Shown here piece after piece: positions 53,313 to 61,917 of a stretch of DNA of 64,000 bases. The notes beneath the pieces were generated by a model. It was not told where the DNA came from. It made no database searches and worked only from the letters and a program-made list of their open reading frames with translations. Numbering within the stretch: the first letter of the stretch is position 1; the number at the start of each line of letters is the position of its first letter. Origin of the DNA: CAZLYF01 sp964586835 (GTDB taxonomy: Bacteria; Bacillota; Clostridia; Christensenellales; Aristaeellaceae); assembly GCA_964586835.1 (NCBI GenBank), contig CAZPIC010000004.1, forward strand, positions 1 through 64,000, in the 5' to 3' direction. Made by a program: the position numbers and the translations under genes.

Positions 53313-53765
53313 TCAAGCCCAGGGGATCTTGATCACCCCACGCCTGAGCCGGCGGGGTGTGTCGGTTTGGCACCCCGGCAAGTGCGCATCGTGGGGAAAC
53401 TGAATGGCAAACATGCCCGGCTTCAGGACAACAAACTCTCCCGTCCCCGCAAAGAACTCGATGTCTTCTTCAGCGTCATAGTCCTGTGTCCGTACGCTCA
53501 ACAGAGGCCTGTAGGCATAACCGAAAGATTCCTCACCCTCAAGGATATACTGTATGTCCGTATGGCGACGGTGTGTCTCCCAGCGGCTCAGGTCAGGCGC
53601 TGAAGTCATCAACTCCTGGACCAGGTAGCAAAGCCCGTCCGGCGTGACATGCCAGCCGGGTTCCTGGCTGAGCCTTTCCAAATCTTCAAGAGCCCGAAGC
53701 CCGGAGTCGATCCTCGGGTCAAGCCCCTTGTAAAGCACTGCCTGCTCCATCCAATCGACAATCAT
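53313..53765 (-). CDS. YhcH/YjgK/YiaL family protein (DUF386)
   Basis: A 150-residue beta-barrel-type protein of the YhcH family. Conserved marks are RWETHRRHTDIQYILEGEE (Glu, His, Asp) and FAIQFPHDAHLPGCQ (metal or sugar His), in addition to FFAGTGEFVVLKPG. Members such as NanQ act as anomerases or mutarotases on N-acetylmannosamine, and others appear in several sugar-acid operons. As first gene of the minus-strand catabolic run, it suggests a sugar or aminosugar in a ring form. The ATG at 53765 follows GGAGGAAGGGAC. No regulator gene adjoins. Confidence 0.9.
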   Translation of the reverse strand: MIVDWMEQAVLYKGLDPRIDSGLRALEDLERLSQEPGWHVTPDGLCYLVQELMTSAPDLSRWETHRRHTDIQYILEGEESFGYAYRPLLSVRTQDYDAEEDIEFFAGTGEFVVLKPGMFAIQFPHDAHLPGCQTDTPRRLRRGVIKIPWA

Positions 53766-54723
53766 GTCCCTTCCTCCTCTCGTGGATTTCCGCGCTGCGG
53801 CCCGGGTCAGAGTATGGATGAGGATTCATGTTATCACATCGAGACCTTCTCTGTGTCCGCATGACGAAAGCGGAAAGGCGCCTGAGAGAGAGCCCCTGTA
53901 CAGGGTTTCAGCGCCGCTGCTTGGCGCAGGGCGGCGCATCAACTTGAGGAAAAATCGGGCGGTTCGCAGCCCCCATCCCCAGTCTGTGCTCCGGGTATTG
54001 CACGTCACAAATTCATCTGTGCATGGCACAACAAGCTCCGTACAATATACACGCGAACCAGGGAAGTGACAGAACGAAGAGGGACCCTCAGATCCCTTTC
54101 GAAGCACAGCATCGCTTCGCCAAACGCAATCCGAGGATATGAAAGAAGCGCTGGGCTGAGTGTTTGCCTTGGATCGCTTCTCCGCAGGTCAGCGGAGAGC
54201 GTTTCCGCTGCAATGCGGTGACAAGCCCACAACCCGGCTGAATCTTCCGGTCCCTGTCATCGTTGAGGCGCTCCTGTTGACGGAAGAATCGGATGATGCA
54301 GTCCACGATCGGATAGACAACCGGATGCTGTGGTCGAGCTGCATCAGATCGCTGAGCGGGGCCGGTATACCGCTCTGTCTAAAACCCGGCGAAGGCCATC
54401 AAAGCAACAGAAAACCAGTCTCCGAACCTGCTTAAGGTGGCACATGCAAAGGGATTTTTTTTAAGCGCCATCACCAGCTATAGAGAAAGGGGTATACACC
54501 CCTTTGTTGCTTTGCAGTGCTGCCAGGGCGCCTCTGTCTGTCGATAGCCAGATCGCGCGCAGGACGAGAGTCTATGCGAGGAAAGAGGATGGCTTTCGCT
54601 ATGCTTCACGTCGCGCCAGAGCTGTGAACCTGCCTGAGGCTACAGATACCGAAGCAGGGGGAGGGACCCCACGAAAGAAGTGGCAACCCCTCTCGACATC
54701 CCTCCCTGTCGCCCCATAAAAGC
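53766..54723. other. Gene-free tract of about 960 bases
   Basis: No recognisable coding sequence. A pair of TATACACC-like segments and a TGTGATAACA-like element near 53825-53845 lie upstream of the YhcH gene, but no convincing promoter could be read. Sequences between 54000 and 54700 may include decayed coding DNA that I cannot assign. Confidence 0.4.
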
Positions 54724-55338
54724 CTACTTGATGAAGCGTACCTTCTGGTACAGTTCCTCCAGCGCCCTGTCTTTTTTCTGGTTGAACGCGAGCTTGTTTT
54801 GCTCAAAGAGATTGTTCCCCTCCGTATCAATAGAGACGATCAGCGGCCCAAATTCCCTCACCCGGCAATACCAAAGCGCTTCTGGCATCCCCAGATCCAG
54901 CCAGTATACCTCCTCGATTTCCTCCACCTGTACAGCCGCGATCACTGCGTTTCCGGCGGGAAACACGCAGTGGATCGCCGCGAACTCACGGCACCCCTCC
55001 GCCGTCTTGCTGCCCATGCCCCCCTTGCCGACGATCACACGGACACCGGTTTTTTCTATGAATTCCTTTTCAAACCTCTCCATGCGCATGCTGGTGGTGG
55101 GCCCGATGGAGATCATCTCGTACCTCCCCGGTCGGTCCCGGATCTCGCGCGTAATGGGCCCTGCATGAAAGATAGCGCCGTTGCGCAGGTCCACAGGCAA
55201 TGCGCGCCCGTATTCAATCCGCCTTCGGTGGGCTACATCGCGACAGGTGACAATATGCCCGCTCAGCCAGATCACGTCGCCGATGCGGATGTCTTTTAAG
55301 TCTTCTCCGGATACAGGCGTGGTGATGATCTTCTTCAT
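54724..55338 (-). CDS. ttdB: L(+)-tartrate dehydratase beta subunit
   Basis: The 204-residue smaller subunit of the iron-sulphur tartrate dehydratase, which turns L(+)-tartrate into oxaloacetate. The sequence follows the TtdB pattern closely as I remember it from Escherichia coli: ITTPVSGEDLKDIRIGDVIW at the start, FHAGPITRE, SIGPTTSMRMERFE, GKGGMGSKTAEGC and the end region EFGPLIVSIDTEGNNL. It overlaps the alpha-subunit gene in ATGA form at 55335-55338, ensuring equal expression. Fumarase class I beta chains are homologous, but the alpha subunit points to tartrate. Confidence 0.9.
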   Translation of the reverse strand: MKKIITTPVSGEDLKDIRIGDVIWLSGHIVTCRDVAHRRRIEYGRALPVDLRNGAIFHAGPITREIRDRPGRYEMISIGPTTSMRMERFEKEFIEKTGVRVIVGKGGMGSKTAEGCREFAAIHCVFPAGNAVIAAVQVEEIEEVYWLDLGMPEALWYCRVREFGPLIVSIDTEGNNLFEQNKLAFNQKKDRALEELYQKVRFIK

Positions 55339-56249
55339 AGCTGGGCCTCCTTATGTGACAACAGTTCATAACTCAGGTCCGAATGGATGAGGATCGTACC
55401 GCGGCGGTGAGACCAGCACCCTGTGCTAACCGCAACGGAGATCACGGAGGGGTGACGGGCGGCGTGTTCGATGTGGACGCCCATGACGGACTTTTGGCCT
55501 GTCAGACCCTGCGGCCCCAGGCCGATGAAGTCGATGGCCTCTGTCAGGTCCTTTTCCAGCTGTGCTGCCTTAGGGTTTGGATTTGAACTGCCCACGGGGC
55601 GCATCAGAGCCAGTTTGGATAGGTAGGCGGCTGAATCAATGGATGTGCCGATGCCCACGCCCACCAGCAGCGGGGGACAGGCGTTTGGGCCATAGGAGGT
55701 CATGATATCCAACACAAACCGGATTGCGCCCTCATAGCCTTCTCCAGGCATCAGGGTCTTTCCCTGCCCAGGCAGGGAACAGCCTCCGCCGGCCATATAG
55801 ATGTGAAGCTTCAGCTCGTCGCTGTCCGGAGAGATGTCCCAGAAAACCCACGGTGAGCGCGTGCCGGTATTGGTTCCAGTGTTGTATTCGTCAAAGGGTT
55901 CCACCGCGTTCAGGCGCAAAGGCGCCTTAGTGGTGGCACGGACAACCGCCTCGTTCAGTACTTCCGCAAGCGCATCCATGTAGGGGAAACGAGCACCGAC
56001 CTCCGCAAAGATCTGGATCTGCCCCGTGTCCTGGCAGGAAGGCCGGTTCAGTTCCGCAGCAAGCCTCTGATTTTCCTCCATGGTAGCATAGATCATCCTG
56101 GCCAGAGGTGACGTCTCCTCCTCCGCCAGCTGCCTGAGTTTTGCGGTTACGTCATCAGGCAGGACTTTCCCGATCAGGGCTGTAAATCTGCTGACGATAT
56201 CGGTAAGCTGTTCAAGTTCCGCTGTGCGGCCCCTACAGGTTTGCTGCAT
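55335..56249 (-). CDS. ttdA: L(+)-tartrate dehydratase alpha subunit
   Basis: The 304-residue larger subunit, carrying the [4Fe-4S] cluster that holds the substrate. Likely cluster cysteines lie in SCQDTGQ, AGGGCSLPGQGK and NACPPLLVGVGIG. The segments PDDVTAKLRQL, APLRLNAVEPFDEYNTG and MGVHIEHAARHPSVISVAVS, and the end CWSHRRGTILIHSDL, match TtdA and distinguish it from fumarase. The start at 56249 follows GGAGGGATAAC. No tartrate carrier, oxaloacetate decarboxylase or regulator is next to it, unlike many ttd loci. Confidence 0.9.
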   Translation of the reverse strand: MQQTCRGRTAELEQLTDIVSRFTALIGKVLPDDVTAKLRQLAEEETSPLARMIYATMEENQRLAAELNRPSCQDTGQIQIFAEVGARFPYMDALAEVLNEAVVRATTKAPLRLNAVEPFDEYNTGTNTGTRSPWVFWDISPDSDELKLHIYMAGGGCSLPGQGKTLMPGEGYEGAIRFVLDIMTSYGPNACPPLLVGVGIGTSIDSAAYLSKLALMRPVGSSNPNPKAAQLEKDLTEAIDFIGLGPQGLTGQKSVMGVHIEHAARHPSVISVAVSTGCWSHRRGTILIHSDLSYELLSHKEAQL

Positions 56250-56850
56250 GTTATCCCTCCTTGTGTGAGCCTGTTTGTCGACACTCATCCGGGTTTGTCT
56301 ACTGCCCAGTCGCGACACGCATCGAACTTCACAGGATTTCTCCTCTCAGGATAGCCACTTATACCCCGGACATCAACAGGAACGTAAACATGAAGTGGTC
56401 CGACAGAGCGTCGGGATGAGATCCGCCGTGTGATCCATGACCTGCATCTTCATCTCCATGAAAGGCCGAGGCATTCCCCCCGGACACTTCCGCCTTTTAA
56501 GGTTTGTGAGGGTCCCATCGCCACATTCACAGCATCGCTTGTGTATACTTATAAGCCATCTGGGATGAAGCGCCGAGGCCTCCGCAGTACTTTGCTGCGC
56601 GCCCGCAGAAAACAATACAAAAACACTGCCCCCCTTCCGTCGGTTTAAAGCGGGATAAATCGCCCCAAATCCGCCATCACATATAGACTATGCCTCAGAG
56701 AAACGATTTGACAAAAATCCCTTACCGCAACTAAGATGTCGTGTATGTTGTATGCATGACCATGCAACGAAGAGAGAATGCTGATTTCTGTGTGCCACGC
56801 ACAAGCCTGCGCCGTGTTTCCGTACAAGCCTTGAGAGAAGGGTCTACACC
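56250..56850. other. Gene-free tract between divergent operons
   Basis: Six hundred bases separate ttdA (minus) from the second peptide importer (plus). No coding sequence is recognised. It holds a plus-strand promoter at 56708-56737. No tartrate-related operator could be identified. Confidence 0.45.
56708..56737 (+). promoter_or_regulatory. Sigma-70-type promoter of the second peptide importer
   Basis: TTGACA at 56708-56713 and TAAGAT at 56732-56737 with an 18-base spacer. The importer operon starts at 56851, giving a leader of about 100 bases. Confidence 0.55.
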
Positions 56851-57825
56851 ATGAGCGATATCCTCCGCTTCGATCAATTCAGGTTGGACCTGCAGGATGA
56901 GGAGGGCAGACGCTTCAACCTGCTGGATGATATCTCCTTTACGCTGCCTGAGGGCAAGGCGCTGGGGATCGTCGGTGAGTCGGGCTGTGGAAAGTCCATC
57001 ACCAGCCTTGCGGTCATGCGTCTTCTTCCCCAGGCCGCCAAGGTCGCCGGTGGCAGAGTCCTTCTCCGGGGAGAGAGTCTCTACGACAAAACTGAACAGG
57101 AAATGCAACGCATTCGCGGTCGAGACGTAGCCATGATCTTCCAGGACCCCATGTCCTGCCTTAATCCCGTGCTTAGCATCGGTTTTCAGATTGACGAGGC
57201 CCTCCGCAGGCACAACCCAAAGGACTCGGACAGACAAGTCCGCGAAAAGACCCTTTCCCTTCTTCAGAAGGTGGGCATCCCCCATCCGGAAGAGCGGGTG
57301 AAAAACTATCCTTTTCAGTTCTCCGGAGGGATGCGGCAGCGGACGATGATCGCCATGGCCATCGCCTGCTCCCCCGGGCTTCTGATCGCCGACGAAGCCA
57401 CTACAGCCCTTGATGTCACCATCCAGGCACAGGTGCTCGATCTGATGATTCGTTTGAAGGCGGACGGCTCTTTGATGTTTATCACCCACAATCTGGGCAT
57501 TGTCGCCGAAGTCTGCGATGAAGTGACGGTCATGTACGCAGGCCAGATCGTAGAAGCGGGAACAGTACCCGAGGTTTTTCTGCATCCAGCCCACCCCTAC
57601 ACCCGGGGACTGCTCAAAGCCCTGCCCAGCCTCAGTTCCGTGGACAACGTTCTTTACAATATCCCGGGCGTGGTTCCCTCAGCGGAGAATTTCGGCCCAG
57701 GCTGCCGCTTCGCCGAGCGCTGCGAGTACGCGCAGCCACGTTGTTCCGAAAGGAAGCCCCACCGCTGCATCCTGAATGAGGAGCACCATGTGGCCTGCTA
57801 CCTCTACGAGGAGGTCATGATATGA
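56851..57825 (+). CDS. Peptide ABC importer ATPase (DppD-type, second system)
   Basis: A 324-residue ATPase with Walker A GESGCGKSIT, signature FSGGMRQRTMIAMAI, Walker B LLIADEATTALDV (Glu-Ala rather than Glu-Pro after the Asp-Glu) and the C-terminal GCRFAERCEYAQPRC motif of peptide importers. The first gene of a plus-strand operon, starting at an ATG after GAGAAGGGTC. It ends in an ATGA overlap with the partner ATPase. The gene order (ATPases first) differs from the sigma-54-controlled system at 37.9-43.4 kb. Confidence 0.93.
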   Translation: MSDILRFDQFRLDLQDEEGRRFNLLDDISFTLPEGKALGIVGESGCGKSITSLAVMRLLPQAAKVAGGRVLLRGESLYDKTEQEMQRIRGRDVAMIFQDPMSCLNPVLSIGFQIDEALRRHNPKDSDRQVREKTLSLLQKVGIPHPEERVKNYPFQFSGGMRQRTMIAMAIACSPGLLIADEATTALDVTIQAQVLDLMIRLKADGSLMFITHNLGIVAEVCDEVTVMYAGQIVEAGTVPEVFLHPAHPYTRGLLKALPSLSSVDNVLYNIPGVVPSAENFGPGCRFAERCEYAQPRCSERKPHRCILNEEHHVACYLYEEVMI

Positions 57826-58805
57826 CGGACAGCAGCCTGCTGCTCCAGGTGCGGGGCCTGAGCAAACGCTTTAACATCAGCAACTACTGGTTTTCAAAGC
57901 CGGTTTTCCTGCACGCCGTGGACGACGTAAGCTTTGACCTGCATCAGGGTCAAACCCTGGGCATCGTAGGAGAAAGCGGTTCAGGCAAATCCACCCTGGC
58001 ACGGCTGCTGATGAAGCTCATTCCGGCCACCTCAGGCCAGGTTCTCTACAAGGGGCGGGACATCCTCCCCCTGAAGGAGAAAGACTGCGCGTTTCTGCGC
58101 AAAGACGTGCAAATGGTCTTTCAGGATCCCTGCGCCTCACTCAACCCCCGTATCAAGGTAGGGTACTCCGTAGCTGAGCCTCTGCGAGTCCATGGGCTTC
58201 GCCAGTCCCGGGGCCAGGCCGCGGCCAAAGCGGGCGACATGTTTGAACATGTCGGGCTGCAGCGCAGCATGGCCAACCGTTTTCCGCACGAGTTTTCGGG
58301 CGGCCAGCACCAGCGCATCAACATCGCCCGGGCGCTGGTCAGCGAACCACGGCTTATCATCTGCGACGAAGCCGTCAGCGCCCTGGATGTTTCGGTTCAG
58401 GCACAGGTCCTCAACCTGTTTGGGCGACTCAAAGACGAATTTCGCCTTACCTACATCTTCATCAGCCATGATCTGGCTGTGGTGAGATACGTCAGCGACA
58501 CCATCATCGTCATGTACCTGGGCGAGATCATGGAGCTGGCGCCGGCAAAGGACCTCTTTTTGAAAGCCGCCCACCCCTACACAAAGGCGTTGGTCTCCGC
58601 CATCCCGGACCCAGATCCCCGCGTCCGCAGGAAACGCATCCTCCTGCAGGGTGACATTCCCAGCCCCCTGGACCTGCCCGCCGGCTGTCGTTTCTCAAGC
58701 CGCTGCTACATGGCGGCAGATCGGTGTCGGCAAATCCATCCGGACTTGAGGGAAGTGTCCCCGGGGCACAGTGTCCGTTGCCATTTCGATGTCGGGGAGG
58801 GTTGA
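57822..58805 (+). CDS. Peptide ABC importer ATPase (DppF-type, second system)
   Basis: A 327-residue ATPase with Walker A GESGSGKST, a canonical-type signature FSGGQHQRINIARAL, Walker B LIICDEAVSALDV and switch His in FISHDLAVV. The C-terminal Cys motif (GCRFSSRCYMAADRC) is present. In contrast to the DppF-type protein of the first system it has the normal Ser in the signature. It overlaps the DppD-type gene in ATGA form, and the permease gene starts two bases after its stop. Confidence 0.93.
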   Translation: MTDSSLLLQVRGLSKRFNISNYWFSKPVFLHAVDDVSFDLHQGQTLGIVGESGSGKSTLARLLMKLIPATSGQVLYKGRDILPLKEKDCAFLRKDVQMVFQDPCASLNPRIKVGYSVAEPLRVHGLRQSRGQAAAKAGDMFEHVGLQRSMANRFPHEFSGGQHQRINIARALVSEPRLIICDEAVSALDVSVQAQVLNLFGRLKDEFRLTYIFISHDLAVVRYVSDTIIVMYLGEIMELAPAKDLFLKAAHPYTKALVSAIPDPDPRVRRKRILLQGDIPSPLDLPAGCRFSSRCYMAADRCRQIHPDLREVSPGHSVRCHFDVGEG

Positions 58806-58807
58806 CC

Positions 58808-59779
58808 ATGGGTAAATACGTCCTGCACCGGGCCTTCCGGGGTTTGCTCACGGTATTCATCTCCGTCACCCTGACGTTTTTTCTGCTGCGCCTCATTCCA
58901 GCGGATCCGGTCAGCATGATGATTGACCCCAAGATGAGCGAGGAAACCATCACCAGGATGACGGCGCAGTACGGGCTGGACAAGCCTCTTCTCAGCCAGT
59001 ATTTCATCTACCTGGCACAGCTTCTGCAGGGAAACCTGGGCTTCTCTTTCAAAAACCGGGTTCCGGTCATCGCCACCCTCATGCAAAAACTGCCCTGGAC
59101 GCTGCTTCTGCTCAGCCTCAGCGTCACATTCGCCCTGCTCATTGGCATTCCCGTGGGGGTTCGGGCAGCCAGGAAACGCAACAGCCTCTTTGATCGCGCC
59201 GTCAACGTGGTGACGATGACGGGTATCTCCCTCTTCATTCCATTTCTGTCTTTCGCCCTCCTCTACCTTTTTGGCTACCTTCTGCGCGCGCTCCCTACCG
59301 GCGGGGCGTACACCCCCCCTCCCATGAAGGGAATGGCCTTTATTGCGGATGTGCTGCGCCACGCGATTCTCCCCACCTTCACGCTGCTCATTGGCAACTG
59401 TACCTCCATCATTCTCTACACGCGCAACAGCATGATTGACGTACAGAAGGAAGACTATATCCGGACCGCCTATGCCAAGGGCTGGGACGAGCGCTATGTG
59501 GTACGCAGGCACGCGCTTAAAAACGCCATGATTCCCACCATCACAGCCACCGGTATCATGATCTCAAACCTGATGGGAGGCGCCATCATGACAGAGAGCA
59601 TCTACTCGTGGCCGGGGATCGGCAGGCTGATCTACGACAGCGTTTCATCTCTGGATTACCCTGTGCTCCAGGGAGCCTTCCTCTTCCTGTCCGCAACAAC
59701 GGTTTTGATCAACATCCTTACCGACCTGGTGCTCGCCTGGATTGATCCAAGGGTGAAGCTGGGGGGCGCAGAAATATGA
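58808..59779 (+). CDS. Peptide ABC importer permease (DppB-type, second system)
   Basis: A 323-residue membrane permease with a DppB-like N-terminus (GLLTVFISVTLTFFLLRLIP, ADPVSMMIDPKMSEET). Six predicted helices, the EAA loop (YIRTAYAKGWDERYVVRRH) and the ending MTESIYSWPGIGRLIYDSV are seen. The ATG at 58808 follows GGAGGGTTGACC; an extended in-frame start at 58724 would overlap the ATPase. It is followed in ATGA overlap by the DppC-type gene. Confidence 0.93.
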   Translation: MGKYVLHRAFRGLLTVFISVTLTFFLLRLIPADPVSMMIDPKMSEETITRMTAQYGLDKPLLSQYFIYLAQLLQGNLGFSFKNRVPVIATLMQKLPWTLLLLSLSVTFALLIGIPVGVRAARKRNSLFDRAVNVVTMTGISLFIPFLSFALLYLFGYLLRALPTGGAYTPPPMKGMAFIADVLRHAILPTFTLLIGNCTSIILYTRNSMIDVQKEDYIRTAYAKGWDERYVVRRHALKNAMIPTITATGIMISNLMGGAIMTESIYSWPGIGRLIYDSVSSLDYPVLQGAFLFLSATTVLINILTDLVLAWIDPRVKLGGAEI

Positions 59780-60615
59780 GACAGAGGAGCTTCTTTCAAG
59801 CCTTCCGCAGAAACCGCATGGGAATGGTCGGCATGTGTGTCGTGTTGCTGATCATCCTCACCGGGCTTTTTGCTCCCCTGATCGCCAGTTACCCCAAGGG
59901 CTATGGGCGCAACATCGAAGCCCCGCCCAGCAGCCTTCACTGGATGGGCACGGATAACCTGGGTCTTGATATCTTCAGTGAGGTTGTATGGGGCGCCCGC
60001 ACGTCGGTCTACGTCTCCGCCATGGCTGTCCTCTGCGCAGCGCTCATCGGAATCCCTCTGGGCTTGATCAGCGGCTATTTCAGGGGTCGCACCGGGGCTG
60101 TCATCGACGCCATCATCGAGGTCTTCATGACCATCCCCATGATGCCACTCATGATTGTCATCGCTGCCATCGCAGGCGCCTCGGTGACCAACGTTGGCAT
60201 CGCCATCGGAATCCTATCCTGGCCGAGCCTGGCGCGAGTCGCCAGGAATGCAACCCTGCGCACAGCGGAAATGCCCTTCATCGAGGTATCCCGCAGCCTG
60301 GGAGTGCCCCGACGGACGATCCTGTTTAGACACGTTCTACTCAACATCATCGGTCCCGTCATGGTCAACCTGACCATCGTCATGGCCACAGCCGTGCTCA
60401 GCGAATCTGGTCTGAGTTTCCTGGGTTTGGGCGACCCCAACACCTGGAGCTGGGGTCTGATCCTTAAAAAGGCATGGGACACAGGCGCCCTGGTGAAGAC
60501 GCCCAATCCCACCTGGTGGTGGCTGTTCCCAAGTGCTGCGATCACGCTGTATGTGGTCAGCTTCAACATTCTTGGGAACGCCATCAACGATACGCTCAAC
60601 CCTAAGACCCGTTGA
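59776..60615 (+). CDS. Peptide ABC importer permease (DppC-type, second system)
   Basis: A 279-residue permease with DppC landmarks: an N-terminal helix (MGMVGMCVVLLIILTGLFAPL), HWMGTDNLGLDIFSEVVWGA (Leu in place of the common Arg in GTDxLGRD), an EAA loop (FIEVSRSLGVPRRTILFRH) and SGLSFLGLGDPNTWSWG. Its start overlaps the DppB-type stop by four bases. The dipeptidase gene begins 40 bases after its end. Confidence 0.93.
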   Translation: MRQRSFFQAFRRNRMGMVGMCVVLLIILTGLFAPLIASYPKGYGRNIEAPPSSLHWMGTDNLGLDIFSEVVWGARTSVYVSAMAVLCAALIGIPLGLISGYFRGRTGAVIDAIIEVFMTIPMMPLMIVIAAIAGASVTNVGIAIGILSWPSLARVARNATLRTAEMPFIEVSRSLGVPRRTILFRHVLLNIIGPVMVNLTIVMATAVLSESGLSFLGLGDPNTWSWGLILKKAWDTGALVKTPNPTWWWLFPSAAITLYVVSFNILGNAINDTLNPKTR

Positions 60616-60654
60616 TTCCCGCCCAAGGGCGGTCAGAAAAAGGAGAACCCTGCG

Positions 60655-61857
60655 ATGATCAAAAAGGCGTATAAAGGCTACAAGGCATTTGACTACCTGA
60701 CTCCGGGAACGGACTACCCTGTCTTCAAGTTAGCCAAGTGGGACTGGGCGGGCCGCACCCTGTATCCCCTGCAGGAACAGGCGCAGGAAGACCGCGTCCT
60801 GCAAATCGTAGCGAACAATGTGGTCATTGCCACCCACGAGCATCCCTGTTATTTCACCGAAGATATGCGCGATAGCAAAGCCTACCACAACGCTGGGCGG
60901 GAGTTTTGCGCCTATGACGCGTTGGCTGAAAGCTATATAGACTGCGTCTTTGACAACCTGATGGACGGCTCCTGCAACATCACCAGCAAAAATGGCTGGA
61001 AGTGGACGGACGTCCTGCATGACCTGGGCATGCGCCTGTGCGACCTGCACCAACAGGATTTCCTCATCCAGTGTCGAAACGTAGCTGACATCCATCGGGC
61101 TAAGGCGGAAGGCCGCATCGCTTGGGTCCCGGTGCTGGAATGCGCCACCCCCATCGAGAACGAGCTTGACCGCATCGACATCCTCCATGGCTTCGGCGTG
61201 CGCGTCATGGGCATTACGTACTCGGAATCCAACGCTCTGGGCAACGGTCTAAAGGAAGATGCCGATGGCGGCTTGACCAAGTTTGGAAAGGAGGCTGTTC
61301 GCCGCATGAATCAGGTTGGCATGCTGGTCGATGTCTCCCATTGCGGACATAAAACAGCCTTTGACACAGCCGTCGCTAGTAACAAGCCCATCCTCATGAC
61401 CCATGTGGGCGCCCGGAGCGTCTGGAACTCAAAACGGCTCTTTAACGACGATGTCATGAAGGAAGTGGCGGATAGGGGTGGGGTCGTCTGCATCGAGGCA
61501 GCTCCACATACCACCATGTCTAAAACCCATAACACCCACGATATCGACTCTGTCATGGAGCATTTCGAGTACGTGGTCAACCTTCTGGGGATCGAGCACG
61601 CTGCCTTTGGCGTTGATTCCCTTTATGGCGACCATGTGGGCCTCCATCACGTCTACGCTGCCCACCTGTCCATCCAGGACGTGCGCAACCAGGACGTGGA
61701 GTACGAGGAGGTCCCTTATGTGCGCGGGCTTGAAAACCCCACGGAAGCCTCTATCAACATTCCGCGCTGGCTGGTCGCCCATGGCTACAGCGATGAGGAC
61801 ATTGCCCGGGTTATTGGCGGGAATGTCCTCAGGGTGCTCGACCAGGTCTGGGTATAG
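60655..61857 (+). CDS. M19-type membrane dipeptidase (cytoplasmic)
   Basis: A 400-residue protein related to renal dipeptidase (family M19), which hydrolyses dipeptides, including D-amino-acid-containing ones, using two zinc ions. The core is clear: VLECATPIENELDRIDILH (bridging Glu region), GITYSESNALG, GGLTKFGKEAVRRMNQVG, LVDVSHCGHKTAFD (His ligand), LMTHVGARSVW (His ligand) and AFGVDSLYGDH (Asp). The first motif, usually HxD, reads ATHEHPCYF, so one ligand position seems changed. No signal peptide. Encoded behind a peptide importer, it would split the imported dipeptides. RBS is AAAAAGGAGAACC. Confidence 0.88.
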   Translation: MIKKAYKGYKAFDYLTPGTDYPVFKLAKWDWAGRTLYPLQEQAQEDRVLQIVANNVVIATHEHPCYFTEDMRDSKAYHNAGREFCAYDALAESYIDCVFDNLMDGSCNITSKNGWKWTDVLHDLGMRLCDLHQQDFLIQCRNVADIHRAKAEGRIAWVPVLECATPIENELDRIDILHGFGVRVMGITYSESNALGNGLKEDADGGLTKFGKEAVRRMNQVGMLVDVSHCGHKTAFDTAVASNKPILMTHVGARSVWNSKRLFNDDVMKEVADRGGVVCIEAAPHTTMSKTHNTHDIDSVMEHFEYVVNLLGIEHAAFGVDSLYGDHVGLHHVYAAHLSIQDVRNQDVEYEEVPYVRGLENPTEASINIPRWLVAHGYSDEDIARVIGGNVLRVLDQVWV

Positions 61858-61917
61858 TGAGCGATGACGGAACGCCCTGCGTTTCTTCATACATATCCAT
61901 AGAAGGAGAGTAGGCAC

